The position numbers were made by a program, and so were the translations under genes. Below the pieces are notes generated by a model. It was given only the letters and a program-made list of their open reading frames with translations, had not been told where the DNA came from and did not search any database. Positions 56,206 to 64,000 of a DNA stretch of 64,000 nt are shown piece after piece. How positions within the stretch are numbered: the first letter of the stretch is position 1; every line of letters begins with the position of its first letter. The DNA is taken from assembly GCF_030646115.1 (NCBI RefSeq), contig NZ_JAUSMX010000002.1, forward strand, positions 248,001 through 312,000, in the 5' to 3' direction. The DNA comes from Fluviicoccus sp. GTDB taxonomy: Bacteria > Pseudomonadota > Gammaproteobacteria > Pseudomonadales > Moraxellaceae.

Positions 56206-57489
56206 ATGAAATTGATGTCGCTCAACCGCTGTCATGTTCCCGATAATCTGTCCGGCGTCACCTCCTACGACCCCGCCATGGAAGTTGATCCCGAATCAGT
56301 GGGCATGACCCGCAAGCAGGTTGAACGCATCTGGCGCGACGTGGAGTCGGCCTACAAAACCGGCTTCTCCCCCGCCATCACCATTTGCATCCGCCGTCAT
56401 GGCCAGGTCATCCTCAATCGCGCCATTGGCCATGCCCGCGGCAACGGCCCCGAAGACCGGCCGGAGACCCCGAAAGTCCTGGCCACGCCCGATACCCGGC
56501 TCTGCCTGTTTTCCGCCTCCAAGGTGGTCACCGCCATGCTGGTGCACCTGCTGGACGAGCGCGGTGAAATCGACCTGCTGGACCCCATCAGCCATTACAT
56601 TCCCGAATACGCCCAGAACGGCAAGCAGGACGCCACCATTTACCACCTGCTGGCCCATCGCGGCGGTGTGCCCAGCCTGCCGCCCGATACCGACCCCGAG
56701 TTCCTCTTTCATCCCAAAGATGCCGCCAACCTGCTGTACCAGACCAAGCCCATTGCGCCCAGCGGTCACCGCGCCGCCTACCATGCCTTGACCGGCGGCT
56801 ACATCCTGGGTGAAATCATTGAGCGCGTCACCGGCCAGACGCCGCGTGAGTTCCTGCAGCAGAATGTCTGCGACCCCATGGGCATGGAAACCTTCAACTA
56901 TGGCCTGGCCCCGGAATGGCGTAATCAAGTGGCGCTGAACTACAGTACCGGCATCAAACCGACGCTGGCGCCCGCCTGGTACCTGAAGCAGATCCTGGGT
57001 GCGTCCATGGAAGATGTGGAAAAGTACACCAACGATGAACGCTTCCTGGACACCATCTGCCCGGCCGGCAACATCTATTCCACTGCCGAAGAAGCCTCGC
57101 GCTTTTTCCAGATGCTGCTGGACGGCGGCGTCTATCAGGGCAAGCAGATTTTCGACCCCATGACCATCCGCCGCGCCACCATCGAAGTCTCCCGCCCCGA
57201 GTTCGACAAGATGCTTTTGCTGCCCATGCGCTACGCCATGGGCCCCATGCTGGGCGACAGCCCCATCGGCCTCTATGGCGTCAATTGCAAGAACGCCTTT
57301 GGCCACTTGGGCTATATCTCCATTTTTTGCTGGGCCGACCCTGATCGCGCCCTGTCGGCCAGTGTGCTGACCTCGGGCAAATCGCTGATTGGACCCGGCC
57401 TCCCGGCCATGATCAAGCTGATTGCGGGTATCAGCCTGAACTGCAAACGACTGCATTCATCAGAGAAGCATCGCTTCGCGATACAATAA
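56206..57489 (+). CDS. Serine hydrolase of the beta-lactamase/EstB family (427 aa)
   Basis: The class C-like fold is shown by SASK (LCLFSASKVVTAMLV; Ser nucleophile and Lys), YHALTGGYILGEIIERVTG (Tyr position of YxN) and GHLGYISIFCWADP near the C-terminus, where beta-lactamases have KTG. Family members are esterases or carboxypeptidases rather than true lactamases. No signal peptide is seen, so it is probably cytoplasmic. It probably shares a transcript with the DUF4282 gene. Confidence 0.85.
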   Translation: MKLMSLNRCHVPDNLSGVTSYDPAMEVDPESVGMTRKQVERIWRDVESAYKTGFSPAITICIRRHGQVILNRAIGHARGNGPEDRPETPKVLATPDTRLCLFSASKVVTAMLVHLLDERGEIDLLDPISHYIPEYAQNGKQDATIYHLLAHRGGVPSLPPDTDPEFLFHPKDAANLLYQTKPIAPSGHRAAYHALTGGYILGEIIERVTGQTPREFLQQNVCDPMGMETFNYGLAPEWRNQVALNYSTGIKPTLAPAWYLKQILGASMEDVEKYTNDERFLDTICPAGNIYSTAEEASRFFQMLLDGGVYQGKQIFDPMTIRRATIEVSRPEFDKMLLLPMRYAMGPMLGDSPIGLYGVNCKNAFGHLGYISIFCWADPDRALSASVLTSGKSLIGPGLPAMIKLIAGISLNCKRLHSSEKHRFAIQ

Positions 57490-57493
57490 CGGC

Positions 57494-57499
57494 TATAAT
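57494..57499 (+). promoter_or_regulatory. -10 box of the desaturase promoter
   Basis: A perfect TATAAT 28 bp upstream of the desaturase start. The dyad GAAGC-ATC-GCTTC is at 57466-57478, within the end of the upstream gene, in the place of the -35. No good TTGACA is visible, so an activator may be needed. Confidence 0.45.
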
Positions 57500-57526
57500 T
57501 AATATACACATGTCCCGGAGCATTAA

Positions 57527-58705
57527 ATGAGCCCATCCGACGTCAAGCCACCCATCAACTGGCCTGCCATCATTGTGCTGTTTTCCACCCCGCTGGCGGC
57601 GCTGATTGCGATTCCGCTTTATGCCTGGTTTGCCGATTTCAGTACGGCAGCCTGGGTGTTGATGGTGGGTTATCTGTTCGCCAACGGCTTGGGCATCACC
57701 ATGGGCTATCACCGCCTGTGGTCGCACCGGGCGTTTGAAGCGCACTGGCTGGTGAAGATTCCGCTGATGCTGTTGGGCACGGCCGCCATCCAGAACAGCA
57801 TCCTGATGTGGGGTTCGGGCCACCGGGTTCACCACCGTCATGTGGACGATGTGGACAAGGACCCCTACTCCGCCCGTCGCGGTTTCTGGTTCTCGCACAT
57901 GGGCTGGATGATTCGTGACTATCCCACCGGTTATGCCGATTTCAGCAACGCCCAGGATCTGCTGAAAGATCCGATCGTGATGTTCCAGCACAACCATTAC
58001 ATCAAGCTGGTGCTGCTGATGAACTTCGGCGTGCCGATGCTGTTTGGTTGGCTGGTGGGTGATTTCTGGGGTGTGGTGCTGTTGATGGGCCTGCTGCGCC
58101 TGGTGCTGAGCCATCACACCACATTCTTCATCAATTCGCTGGCCCACATGTGGGGCAGCCAGCCCTATACCGATGAGAACACCGCGCGTGACAACTTCGT
58201 GGTTGCGCTGTTTACCTACGGCGAGGGTTATCACAACTTCCACCACATCTTCCAGTATGACTTCCGCAATGGCGTGAAGTGGTGGCAGTACGATCCCACC
58301 AAGTGGCTGATCCTGGCCTGTTCGTGGGTGGGCCTCACCAAGAACCTGAAGCGTGTGCCGGACTTCACCATCCGCAAGGCGCAGTTGCAGATGCAGTTCA
58401 AGCGCGCCCAGCGTCAGTTGGAAGCATCGGCCTCGCGCCTGCCCATGATGGATGTGGAAGCTTTGAAGCAGCGCATGACCCACGAATATGATGCGTTCAT
58501 GGCGACGCTGAATGAGTGGGGTACGCTGAAGGAAGAATGGTACGCCGAGAAGAAGCAGGCGTTGGCGGACAAGAAGCAGGAACTGACGTTGAAGTGGGAA
58601 GAGGCTGATTTCAGCGCCCGTTTCAAGGAGATGGAAAACCGTCTGCAGATGCAGAGCCGTCGTCTGGAACAGATGATGCGTCAGGCTTTTCCGACTCCGG
58701 TTTGA
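57527..58705 (+). CDS. Fatty acyl-CoA desaturase with coiled-coil C-terminus (392 aa)
   Basis: Three histidine boxes of integral-membrane desaturases: HRLWSH, HRVHH (SGHRVHHRH) and HNFHH (GYHNFHHIF). Four hydrophobic segments frame them. It introduces a double bond into acyl chains, probably at Delta9. The last ~105 residues are highly charged and helical (RKAQLQMQFKRAQRQLEASAS; WYAEKKQALADKKQELTLKW) and predicted to be coiled coil, an extension seen in some bacterial members. A terminator follows. Confidence 0.92.
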   Translation: MSPSDVKPPINWPAIIVLFSTPLAALIAIPLYAWFADFSTAAWVLMVGYLFANGLGITMGYHRLWSHRAFEAHWLVKIPLMLLGTAAIQNSILMWGSGHRVHHRHVDDVDKDPYSARRGFWFSHMGWMIRDYPTGYADFSNAQDLLKDPIVMFQHNHYIKLVLLMNFGVPMLFGWLVGDFWGVVLLMGLLRLVLSHHTTFFINSLAHMWGSQPYTDENTARDNFVVALFTYGEGYHNFHHIFQYDFRNGVKWWQYDPTKWLILACSWVGLTKNLKRVPDFTIRKAQLQMQFKRAQRQLEASASRLPMMDVEALKQRMTHEYDAFMATLNEWGTLKEEWYAEKKQALADKKQELTLKWEEADFSARFKEMENRLQMQSRRLEQMMRQAFPTPV

Positions 58706-58724
58706 TCTGGTTGCGGGATTGGGG

Positions 58725-58752
58725 AAAAGGGTCGCTTCGGCGGCCCTTTTTT
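58725..58752 (+). terminator. Terminator after the desaturase gene
   Basis: Stem AAAAGGGTCGC / GCGGCCCTTTT around loop TTCG, ending in T residues. Confidence 0.85.
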
Positions 58753-58885
58753 ATGGCGAAGTTGCTGTTGATGGTTGTGTGGCAGGGTTCTTCACATTTC
58801 GGTGGGCCTGTTCAGACTACCGCCGATGCTCCCTGGTGCCTTCGGGCCTCACCCCTGCTTGCAGGATTCCATTAAAGCCGTTATA

Positions 58886-59055
58886 CGTTGTAACAACTTG
58901 GACGGGGCCGAATTTAAGGTTTACATTGTCGGAAATGTCCTTTTCTGCTAGTTTTAAGTGCTTGAAAATCAGTAGCTTGCTACTGTACAGCCAGAATACA
59001 ACGCCGTTTTTGGAAAATACAAGCACCAAATTTGGTGTCGATATCAAAGTTAGGC
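58886..59055 (+). other. Integron attI-like leader, copy B
   Basis: Matches copy A (32829-32997) over its full length. It ends in GATATCAAAG followed by TT and the core GTTAGGC at 59049-59055, exactly where the first cassette starts. A perfect palindrome CACCAAATTTGGTG lies ~20 bp before the core. Together with 58753-58885, which shows nothing else, it fills the gap between the desaturase and cassette 1. Confidence 0.65.
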
Positions 59056-59062
59056 TTTTAAT

Positions 59063-59581
59063 ATGAGTAAATTGCAGAAAATAGTTGATAAATATACTCA
59101 AGACCTTCAACCAATGGAAAAAATATATTCAGAAGAGTTTCCTAATTCAGATAAAATTGCTAAAGAAGTTGGGCGGGATGGAATAGTAGAAGTATTTGAC
59201 AATATAGCTAGAATATCTGCAGAAAGAGAACGTTTAGATAGTGAGGGTGAAGTTAATTGTGACGAACTTGATGATTATTGGCGAGCCGCTACTAGGTATG
59301 CGAGTATTATTCCATACCAAATAAGGTTATATCCTGAAGACGTACTTAATGGACTATTTAGTGATAGTGAGGCTGTGAGATTTTATGTGGCTTATAGTTT
59401 AGGGAAAGTGCCATTTCGTAGTGCACATCCTTATCTCAACAACGCATTAAAGCAAGAATCATCTGAACTTAATATTCGTGTTTTGAATGAAGCTATAAAA
59501 GTATGTTCTTCTTTAGAAAAGTGTTCCAATGAATATTTAGAAAAACTAATGAATAAAAAGGTTTCATGGCACGATGCCTAA
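59063..59581 (+). CDS. Hypothetical integron cassette protein, helical repeat-like (172 aa)
   Basis: The first cassette of locus 2: ATG 59063 lies 7 bp after the core. It is AT-rich and acidic; EDVLNGLFSDSEAVRFYVAYSLGKVPF and NNALKQESSELNIRVLNEAIK look like HEAT-type helices (inference). No active-site motif is recognised. The stop TAA lies in the R'' core (GCCTAAC at 59576-59582) of a damaged attC. Confidence 0.65.
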   Translation: MSKLQKIVDKYTQDLQPMEKIYSEEFPNSDKIAKEVGRDGIVEVFDNIARISAERERLDSEGEVNCDELDDYWRAATRYASIIPYQIRLYPEDVLNGLFSDSEAVRFYVAYSLGKVPFRSAHPYLNNALKQESSELNIRVLNEAIKVCSSLEKCSNEYLEKLMNKKVSWHDA

Positions 59582-59614
59582 CTTTCGCGTCAAGTGCGAC
59601 AAGCACCCAGCCGA
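59576..59614 (+). other. Degenerate attC site, left half only
   Basis: R'' GCCTAAC and the left arm GCGTCAAGTGCGACAAGCAC match the other attC sites up to CCCAGCCGATTAT, but no right arm or R' follows; the next gene starts 34 bp later. The two genes therefore form one unit that could move together. Confidence 0.7.
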
Positions 59615-59647
59615 TTATTTCTTATTTTTGATCGACGTTTTATTATT

Positions 59648-59923
59648 ATGAAGTACCAAAATATATTGGACAAAAGCTATCGTCATTTAAAGGAAGGTTT
59701 TACATACAGAGTTGCCAAAGAGTTCAGAGATTACGACCATAATCTACAATCCTTGGGAATAACTTTGGTTTTTATAGGTAGTAACTTTGTTCCATACGAA
59801 GATGGCCTTTCGCTTTTTGTTTCAATAAATGGCATAGAACAGCAAATAAGATTGCAATGTCGTCCAGAAGAGCAAAAAGAGATTATTGAAAATCTTGAGC
59901 AATATTTGGTACAGTGTCAGTAA
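59648..59923 (+). CDS. Hypothetical integron cassette protein (91 aa)
   Basis: Starts MKYQNILDKSYRHLKEGFTY at ATG 59648; an earlier in-frame start (59594) lies in the attC remnant. It looks like a single small alpha/beta fold: YDHNLQSLGITLVFIGSNFVP and DGLSLFVSINGIEQQIRLQC. The family is not recognised. It is AT-rich. It is followed by an intact attC at 59942. Confidence 0.6.
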   Translation: MKYQNILDKSYRHLKEGFTYRVAKEFRDYDHNLQSLGITLVFIGSNFVPYEDGLSLFVSINGIEQQIRLQCRPEEQKEIIENLEQYLVQCQ

Positions 59924-59941
59924 TAAACAGTGCCGCACCGT

Positions 59942-60065
59942 GCCTAACTTGCGCGTCAAGTGCGACAAGCACCCAGCCAATTATTGTGTATTTTTTGATG
60001 GTTCTGAGGTACTCTCAGTTTTTAATTTTGTTGTAGGTGCTTGCGCCTTACGCGAGTAGTTGGTA
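59942..60065 (+). other. attC site 3 (124 bp)
   Basis: R'' GCCTAAC at 59942, arms near-identical to attC site 1, R' GTTGGTA at 60059-60065. The right arm has CGCGAGTAGT in place of CGCGGGTAGT. Confidence 0.85.
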
Positions 60066-60077
60066 TAGGAGTAATAA

Positions 60078-60698
60078 ATGAAAAAATGGAATTTGTCTCA
60101 AAAAAGCTATCTTCGCTTCATAAGATTTATTGGTTTTTCACAAAGAACGACTCGAAGCCTTTTTAGACTTTTCCAAATAGCAGTGTATTGTATAGCCGTC
60201 GTCTTTTTTATAAATATAATTAGCATATTTTTATTAGATTTCGATAATAAGGTAAGTACGGGATCATTTGGTGATCTATTTGGAGGTGTTCTCAACCCTT
60301 TATTAACATTTCTAATGTTCATGGGGGTTCTAATCACCATAGTATTGCAGCAAAAAGAACTAAAATTAACGCGTAAAGAATTAAAAAAATCCTCTATGGC
60401 TTTGGCTGAGCAAGCAGTTTCTCAAGAAAAATTCATACATAATCAGATGCTAACAGCAAAAATACATGCACTATCTACAATCATAGAGTCTATAAATGTA
60501 GATATAAAAATTAGCTTTCAAAAGTTTTCAATTTTTTACTCATCTGTAGGAACTAGCGCAGGTATTAAAATTGAGGCTCAATTAGATCAATCAATGGATG
60601 AAATCTCAAAACATATAAATGAAAGAATTACATACCGTACCACTATAGAGAATATGATGATGCTTCTTATCCATCAACAAAATACGAAAGGTAATTGA
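60078..60698 (+). CDS. Integron cassette membrane protein with coiled coil (206 aa)
   Basis: Starts ATG 60078. Two membrane spans (FQIAVYCIAVVFFINIISIFLL and LNPLLTFLMFMGVLITIVLQ) are followed by a charged coiled coil (QQKELKLTRKELKKSSMALAE). The motif FGDLFGGVLNPLLTF recalls a group of membrane proteins found in phages and defence islands, from memory. Function unknown. It is AT-rich, with lysines and isoleucines abundant. Confidence 0.65.
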   Translation: MKKWNLSQKSYLRFIRFIGFSQRTTRSLFRLFQIAVYCIAVVFFINIISIFLLDFDNKVSTGSFGDLFGGVLNPLLTFLMFMGVLITIVLQQKELKLTRKELKKSSMALAEQAVSQEKFIHNQMLTAKIHALSTIIESINVDIKISFQKFSIFYSSVGTSAGIKIEAQLDQSMDEISKHINERITYRTTIENMMMLLIHQQNTKGN

Positions 60699-60710
60699 TG
60701 AGCGTGCAAT

Positions 60711-60835
60711 ACCTAACTTGCGCGTCAAGTGCGACAAGCACCCAGCCAATTATGGGGGCTATTTTTAAATTCAGTTATTACTGAGTTTTTGTTTAATTTG
60801 TTGTGGGTGCTTGCGCCTTACGCGGGTAGTCATGC
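60711..60835 (+). other. attC site 4 (125 bp)
   Basis: R'' ACCTAAC at 60711-60717 (fits RYYYAAC), arms near-identical to sites 1 and 3, R' region GTCATGC at 60829-60835, where only GT of the core is kept. Confidence 0.8.
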
Positions 60836-60878
60836 CTCATATGGGTAGCTAGAGTTTTAGCATGGAAATAGTGGTTTT

Positions 60879-61880
60879 ATGAGTATAGAAAAAGAGAAAA
60901 TGGAGCAGAATATTCTTTCTTGTATATTTGAAGATGGGAGGCAATGTAAAATAACTAAAACTGAACAACCAGATTTTATCTTGAACTATAAAGGGGCTAT
61001 GATTGGTGAGGTTGCCGTCGGAATAGAAATTACAGAATTATACTATGATGCAACGTCTGCTAGACTCAACAATAAAAAAGGTTATATTCGTGACTTATTG
61101 GAAGGACAAAATATCCACAAGGACGATAAAAGTGTATTAACGGTAAAAGAAGTAAAGTATTTCTCGCAAAGTTTAGGCGGAAAACCATTTAATACGAAGA
61201 TGCTGTTTCTCCCTAATTATACAATTGATGACTATCGCAACGCATTTCTTAGAACCCTGAGAAAAAAGCATGCAAAGCATGCCAATTATAATAAATCAGT
61301 TAATCAGTCTAGCTTGGTTATTTATGACCGCGAGAATTATTCTGGTAAATTAAAGCGACAAGATTTTGTTAGGGCTTTTTTCAATGAGTCAGTAATGGAG
61401 GAAATTAAAATTTCTCCTTTCGATGAAATTTACCTGATAACCTGTTTTGAAGGAAGTAATGATGAGTTTTATATTCAACTTAAGTATTGTGTGTTGCAGA
61501 ATGAACTTTATAGACTGCTCGAATATATAGAAAAAAATTCGTTGCACGATAAATCAAAAGGAATGGGATTAAGTCTTAATGACGTCTTTGCTGAGGTGTT
61601 AGTTAAAAATGGCTACGTAGGAATAAAGAAATCAGAATGTAACCAAATTGATGCTGTGAGGTGTAATAGATATGCATTTAACATTAGTGAGATTGATAAA
61701 AAAATTAGTGTTTTTGATGACTTTCCTAAGCTTACTAATGCAGGTGTAGACTTTTCATTAAGTGAAAATAAAAAACTATTTACTACGAAATCTTTCCGTA
61801 AGTTTTTAAAAGAATCCAAGCATAGATATGTATCTTTTGATGTCGGTTTTAAGGTGCTCCGAAATTGGAGAGAGGGGTAA
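60879..61880 (+). CDS. Hypothetical cassette protein, possible PD-(D/E)xK-like nuclease (333 aa)
   Basis: Starts ATG 60879. TEQPDFILNYKG (P31, D32) and VAVGIEITELY (E50) have the spacing of a PD-(D/E)xK nuclease core, but the Lys is replaced by Thr, so the assignment is weak. The remainder (YIQLKYCVLQNELYRLLEYIE) is mixed alpha/beta. It is the last gene of locus 2 and lacks a following attC; 61881-62130 holds no gene. Confidence 0.55.
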   Translation: MSIEKEKMEQNILSCIFEDGRQCKITKTEQPDFILNYKGAMIGEVAVGIEITELYYDATSARLNNKKGYIRDLLEGQNIHKDDKSVLTVKEVKYFSQSLGGKPFNTKMLFLPNYTIDDYRNAFLRTLRKKHAKHANYNKSVNQSSLVIYDRENYSGKLKRQDFVRAFFNESVMEEIKISPFDEIYLITCFEGSNDEFYIQLKYCVLQNELYRLLEYIEKNSLHDKSKGMGLSLNDVFAEVLVKNGYVGIKKSECNQIDAVRCNRYAFNISEIDKKISVFDDFPKLTNAGVDFSLSENKKLFTTKSFRKFLKESKHRYVSFDVGFKVLRNWREG

Positions 61881-62130
61881 TGTATGCCGATCAACAGGAC
61901 AGGTTCTTGGCAACCGCTAGGTTAGTCAGGCTCTCTTCCGGTCGGGCCAACCCGTTTGCACATCTTGCGTTCCACAGGAACCCTGTCAGGCTTTCGCCAA
62001 TGCCGGATTCTCTCCACTCAACAACCCGATACCCCGGCCAACGGACACTGCTTTTTTATGCCCAGCCCATGGCATTTCCTCCGCAACTATTCATAATGAT
62101 TCCCATTCCCCCGTTGACGCTGCCTCCCCC

Positions 62131-63588
62131 ATGCCCTCGCTTTCCCAACTCCGCTTCGACAACACCTTCGCCCGCCAGTTCCCGCAACTGCATACCCGGC
62201 TGGCCCCCACCCCACTGCGCGAACCCTTCCTCGTTCATGCCAACGCCGCCGTGGCCAAACTGCTGGACATCGACCTGGACGCACACTCCCCCGAAGAACT
62301 GGCCCGCTACTTTGGCGGCCACACCCCGCTGCCCGGCAGCGAACCCCTGGCCATGACCTATAGCGGCCACCAGTTCGGGCAATACAACCCGCAACTGGGC
62401 GACGGTCGCGGCCTGCTGCTGGGCGAAGTGGTGAACGAACGCGGTGAACGCTGGGACTTGCACCTGAAAGGAGCCGGACGCACCCCCTACTCCCGCTTCG
62501 GCGACGGCCGGGCCGTGTTACGCTCCAGCATCCGCGAATACCTGTGCAGCGAGGCCATGCACGGCCTTGGCATCCCCAGCACCCGCGCCTTGTGCGTGGT
62601 GGGGTCAAAGGAGTCGGTGCAACGTGAAAGCCGCGAGGCCGGGGCCACATTGCTGCGCGTAGCCGACAGCCACATCCGTTTCGGGCATTTTGAATGGCTG
62701 TTCAACAACCGCCCGGAACTGCTGCGCCCCTTGGCAGACTATGTCATTGACCGTCATTACCCGGAATGCCGGGACGCCGCGAAACCGGTAGCCGCCCTGC
62801 TGCACGCCGTCGTAACGCGCACCGCCAAACTCATGGCAGACTGGCAAAAATCGGGCTTTGCCCACGGCGTCATGAATACCGACAATTTCTCCATCACCGG
62901 CAGCACCTTCGATTACGGTCCCTTCGGTTTTCTGGATGCCTATGACCCCGGTTATGTCTGCAATCATTCCGACCACACCGGCCGTTATGCCTGGAACCAG
63001 CAACCCAGCATTGGCCTGTGGAACCTGAACGCCCTGGCCTATGCCCTGTCGCCATTGGTGGATCAGGACGACATCATCGCCGCCCTGCACTCCTATGAAC
63101 CGACCTTGCTGGAACACTATTATTCCGGCATGCGCGGCAAGCTGGGGCTGGCAAGCATCCAGGACGACGATACCGCACTGATCATGGGCCTGCTGGATCT
63201 GATGATGAAAAACGGCGGCGACTACACCCGTACATTTCGCGCACTGAGTCACGTGCAACTGGGGGATGAACGCTGCCCGCTGCGGGATGATTTCGTGGAT
63301 CGGGAAGGGTTTGATGCCTGGTTTGAGAGTTACCGGCAACGCCTGCTGCTGGAAGGTCGACCGGACCCGGAACGTCAGGCTGACATGCTGCGGCGGAACC
63401 CCAAATACATCCTGCGCAACTATCTGGCGCAGATTGCGATCAACAAGGCGGATAACGGGGATTACAGCGAGGTGGAGCGGCTGCTGCAGTTGCTGCAGTC
63501 ACCGTATGAGGAATGGCCGGAGCATGAAGCTTATGCGGGACTGCCGCCGGATTGGGGACGGAAGATGGTGATCAGTTGTTCGTCGTAG
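62131..63588 (+). CDS. selO: SelO-type protein AMPylase (485 aa)
   Basis: Pseudokinase-fold enzyme that transfers AMP to protein hydroxyls. MTYSGHQFGQYNPQLGDGRG is diagnostic, with DLHLKGAGRTPYSRFGDGRA and FAHGVMNTDNFSITG (the inverted active-site Asn/Asp). It ends in CSS, with Cys where eukaryotic SelO has selenocysteine. Length is normal. Redox-regulated in E. coli. Confidence 0.95.
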   Translation: MPSLSQLRFDNTFARQFPQLHTRLAPTPLREPFLVHANAAVAKLLDIDLDAHSPEELARYFGGHTPLPGSEPLAMTYSGHQFGQYNPQLGDGRGLLLGEVVNERGERWDLHLKGAGRTPYSRFGDGRAVLRSSIREYLCSEAMHGLGIPSTRALCVVGSKESVQRESREAGATLLRVADSHIRFGHFEWLFNNRPELLRPLADYVIDRHYPECRDAAKPVAALLHAVVTRTAKLMADWQKSGFAHGVMNTDNFSITGSTFDYGPFGFLDAYDPGYVCNHSDHTGRYAWNQQPSIGLWNLNALAYALSPLVDQDDIIAALHSYEPTLLEHYYSGMRGKLGLASIQDDDTALIMGLLDLMMKNGGDYTRTFRALSHVQLGDERCPLRDDFVDREGFDAWFESYRQRLLLEGRPDPERQADMLRRNPKYILRNYLAQIAINKADNGDYSEVERLLQLLQSPYEEWPEHEAYAGLPPDWGRKMVISCSS

Positions 63589-63604
63589 GGGGATTGCTTT
63601 CATA

Positions 63605-63625
63605 CCCCCCTGCGTTGCAGGGGGG
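63605..63625. terminator. Hairpin between selO and serS
   Basis: CCCCCCTGC-GTT-GCAGGGGGG, a perfect 9-bp stem. It separates convergent genes; T-tracts are weak, so it is a probable rather than certain terminator. Confidence 0.6.
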
Positions 63626-63637
63626 AAATTACAACCC

Positions 63638-64000
<363 letters not shown>

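Noticed and set aside
58719-59066. A 115-codon ORF across the gap after the desaturase
   Set aside because: It runs through a terminator and the attI-like leader, and has no recognisable composition or ribosome site.
59940-60835. The repeated ~125-bp sites as a CRISPR array
   Set aside because: Repeats are too long, contain imperfect inverted arms and flank full genes of unequal length; they fit attC sites.

Overview
The window looks like a chromosomal segment of a gammaproteobacterium, probably a Pseudomonadales-type aerobe. This is inferred from the block yihY / wrbA-DUF2069 / DUF3108-purN-purM / DUF2066-like / PerM, which from memory resembles a Pseudomonas neighbourhood, from a CrbS/CrbR two-component system next to acetyl-CoA synthetase, and from a DcaP-like porin. 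No rRNA, tRNA or CRISPR array was seen. The backbone is GC-rich; a few inserts are clearly AT-rich.

Layout. 1-5067: the 3' end of a PEP-synthase-like phosphotransferase, then four overlapping genes (GNAT-like protein, AMP-forming ligase, CDP-alcohol phosphatidyltransferase, CarS-like cytidylyltransferase) that look like an uncharacterised lipid or head-group pathway. 5068-7243: a hipBA module bracketed by a second, broken copy of the 3' end of the CarS-like gene. 7244-20444: housekeeping and envelope genes (OmpA-like, QueD-like, malate dehydrogenase, saccharopine-dehydrogenase-like reductase, class I fumarase, YihY, WrbA, DUF2069, DUF3108, PurN, PurM, DUF2066-like, PerM). 20493-27033: a MerR regulator, then two CSLREA / GlyGly-CTERM surface proteins and a DUF2057 protein in one operon. 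27100-32798: dcd, mrp/apbC, metG, a TetR regulator and two divergent small enzymes.

32829-37192 and 58886-61880 are two integron-like loci. Both begin with the same leader of about 165 bp, and sequence identity stops at a GTTRRRY core, as expected for an attI-type site. Both contain AT-rich single-gene cassettes separated by near-identical attC sites of about 125 bp. Locus 1 also carries an IS91-family element with its own tyrosine recombinase, followed by a shorter attC of a different type. No integron integrase is in the window.

37307-58705: an RlmN-like radical SAM enzyme, a YqaA-like membrane protein, a VapBC-type toxin-antitoxin pair, a DUF1615 lipoprotein, a UvrD-type helicase, a class D beta-lactamase, a DcaP-like porin divergent from acs, crbR, tag, crbS, an alpha/beta-hydrolase lipoprotein, DUF2804, a periplasmic 1-Cys peroxiredoxin, DUF4282, a serine hydrolase and a fatty-acid desaturase. 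62131-64000: selO, and the 3' end of serS.

Functional links. CrbS and CrbR probably sense nutrient or acetate state and activate acs, whose promoter region carries two identical 8-mers 42 bp apart. The 1-5067 operon and the integron cassettes are the least explained parts and the best places to look for new biology.
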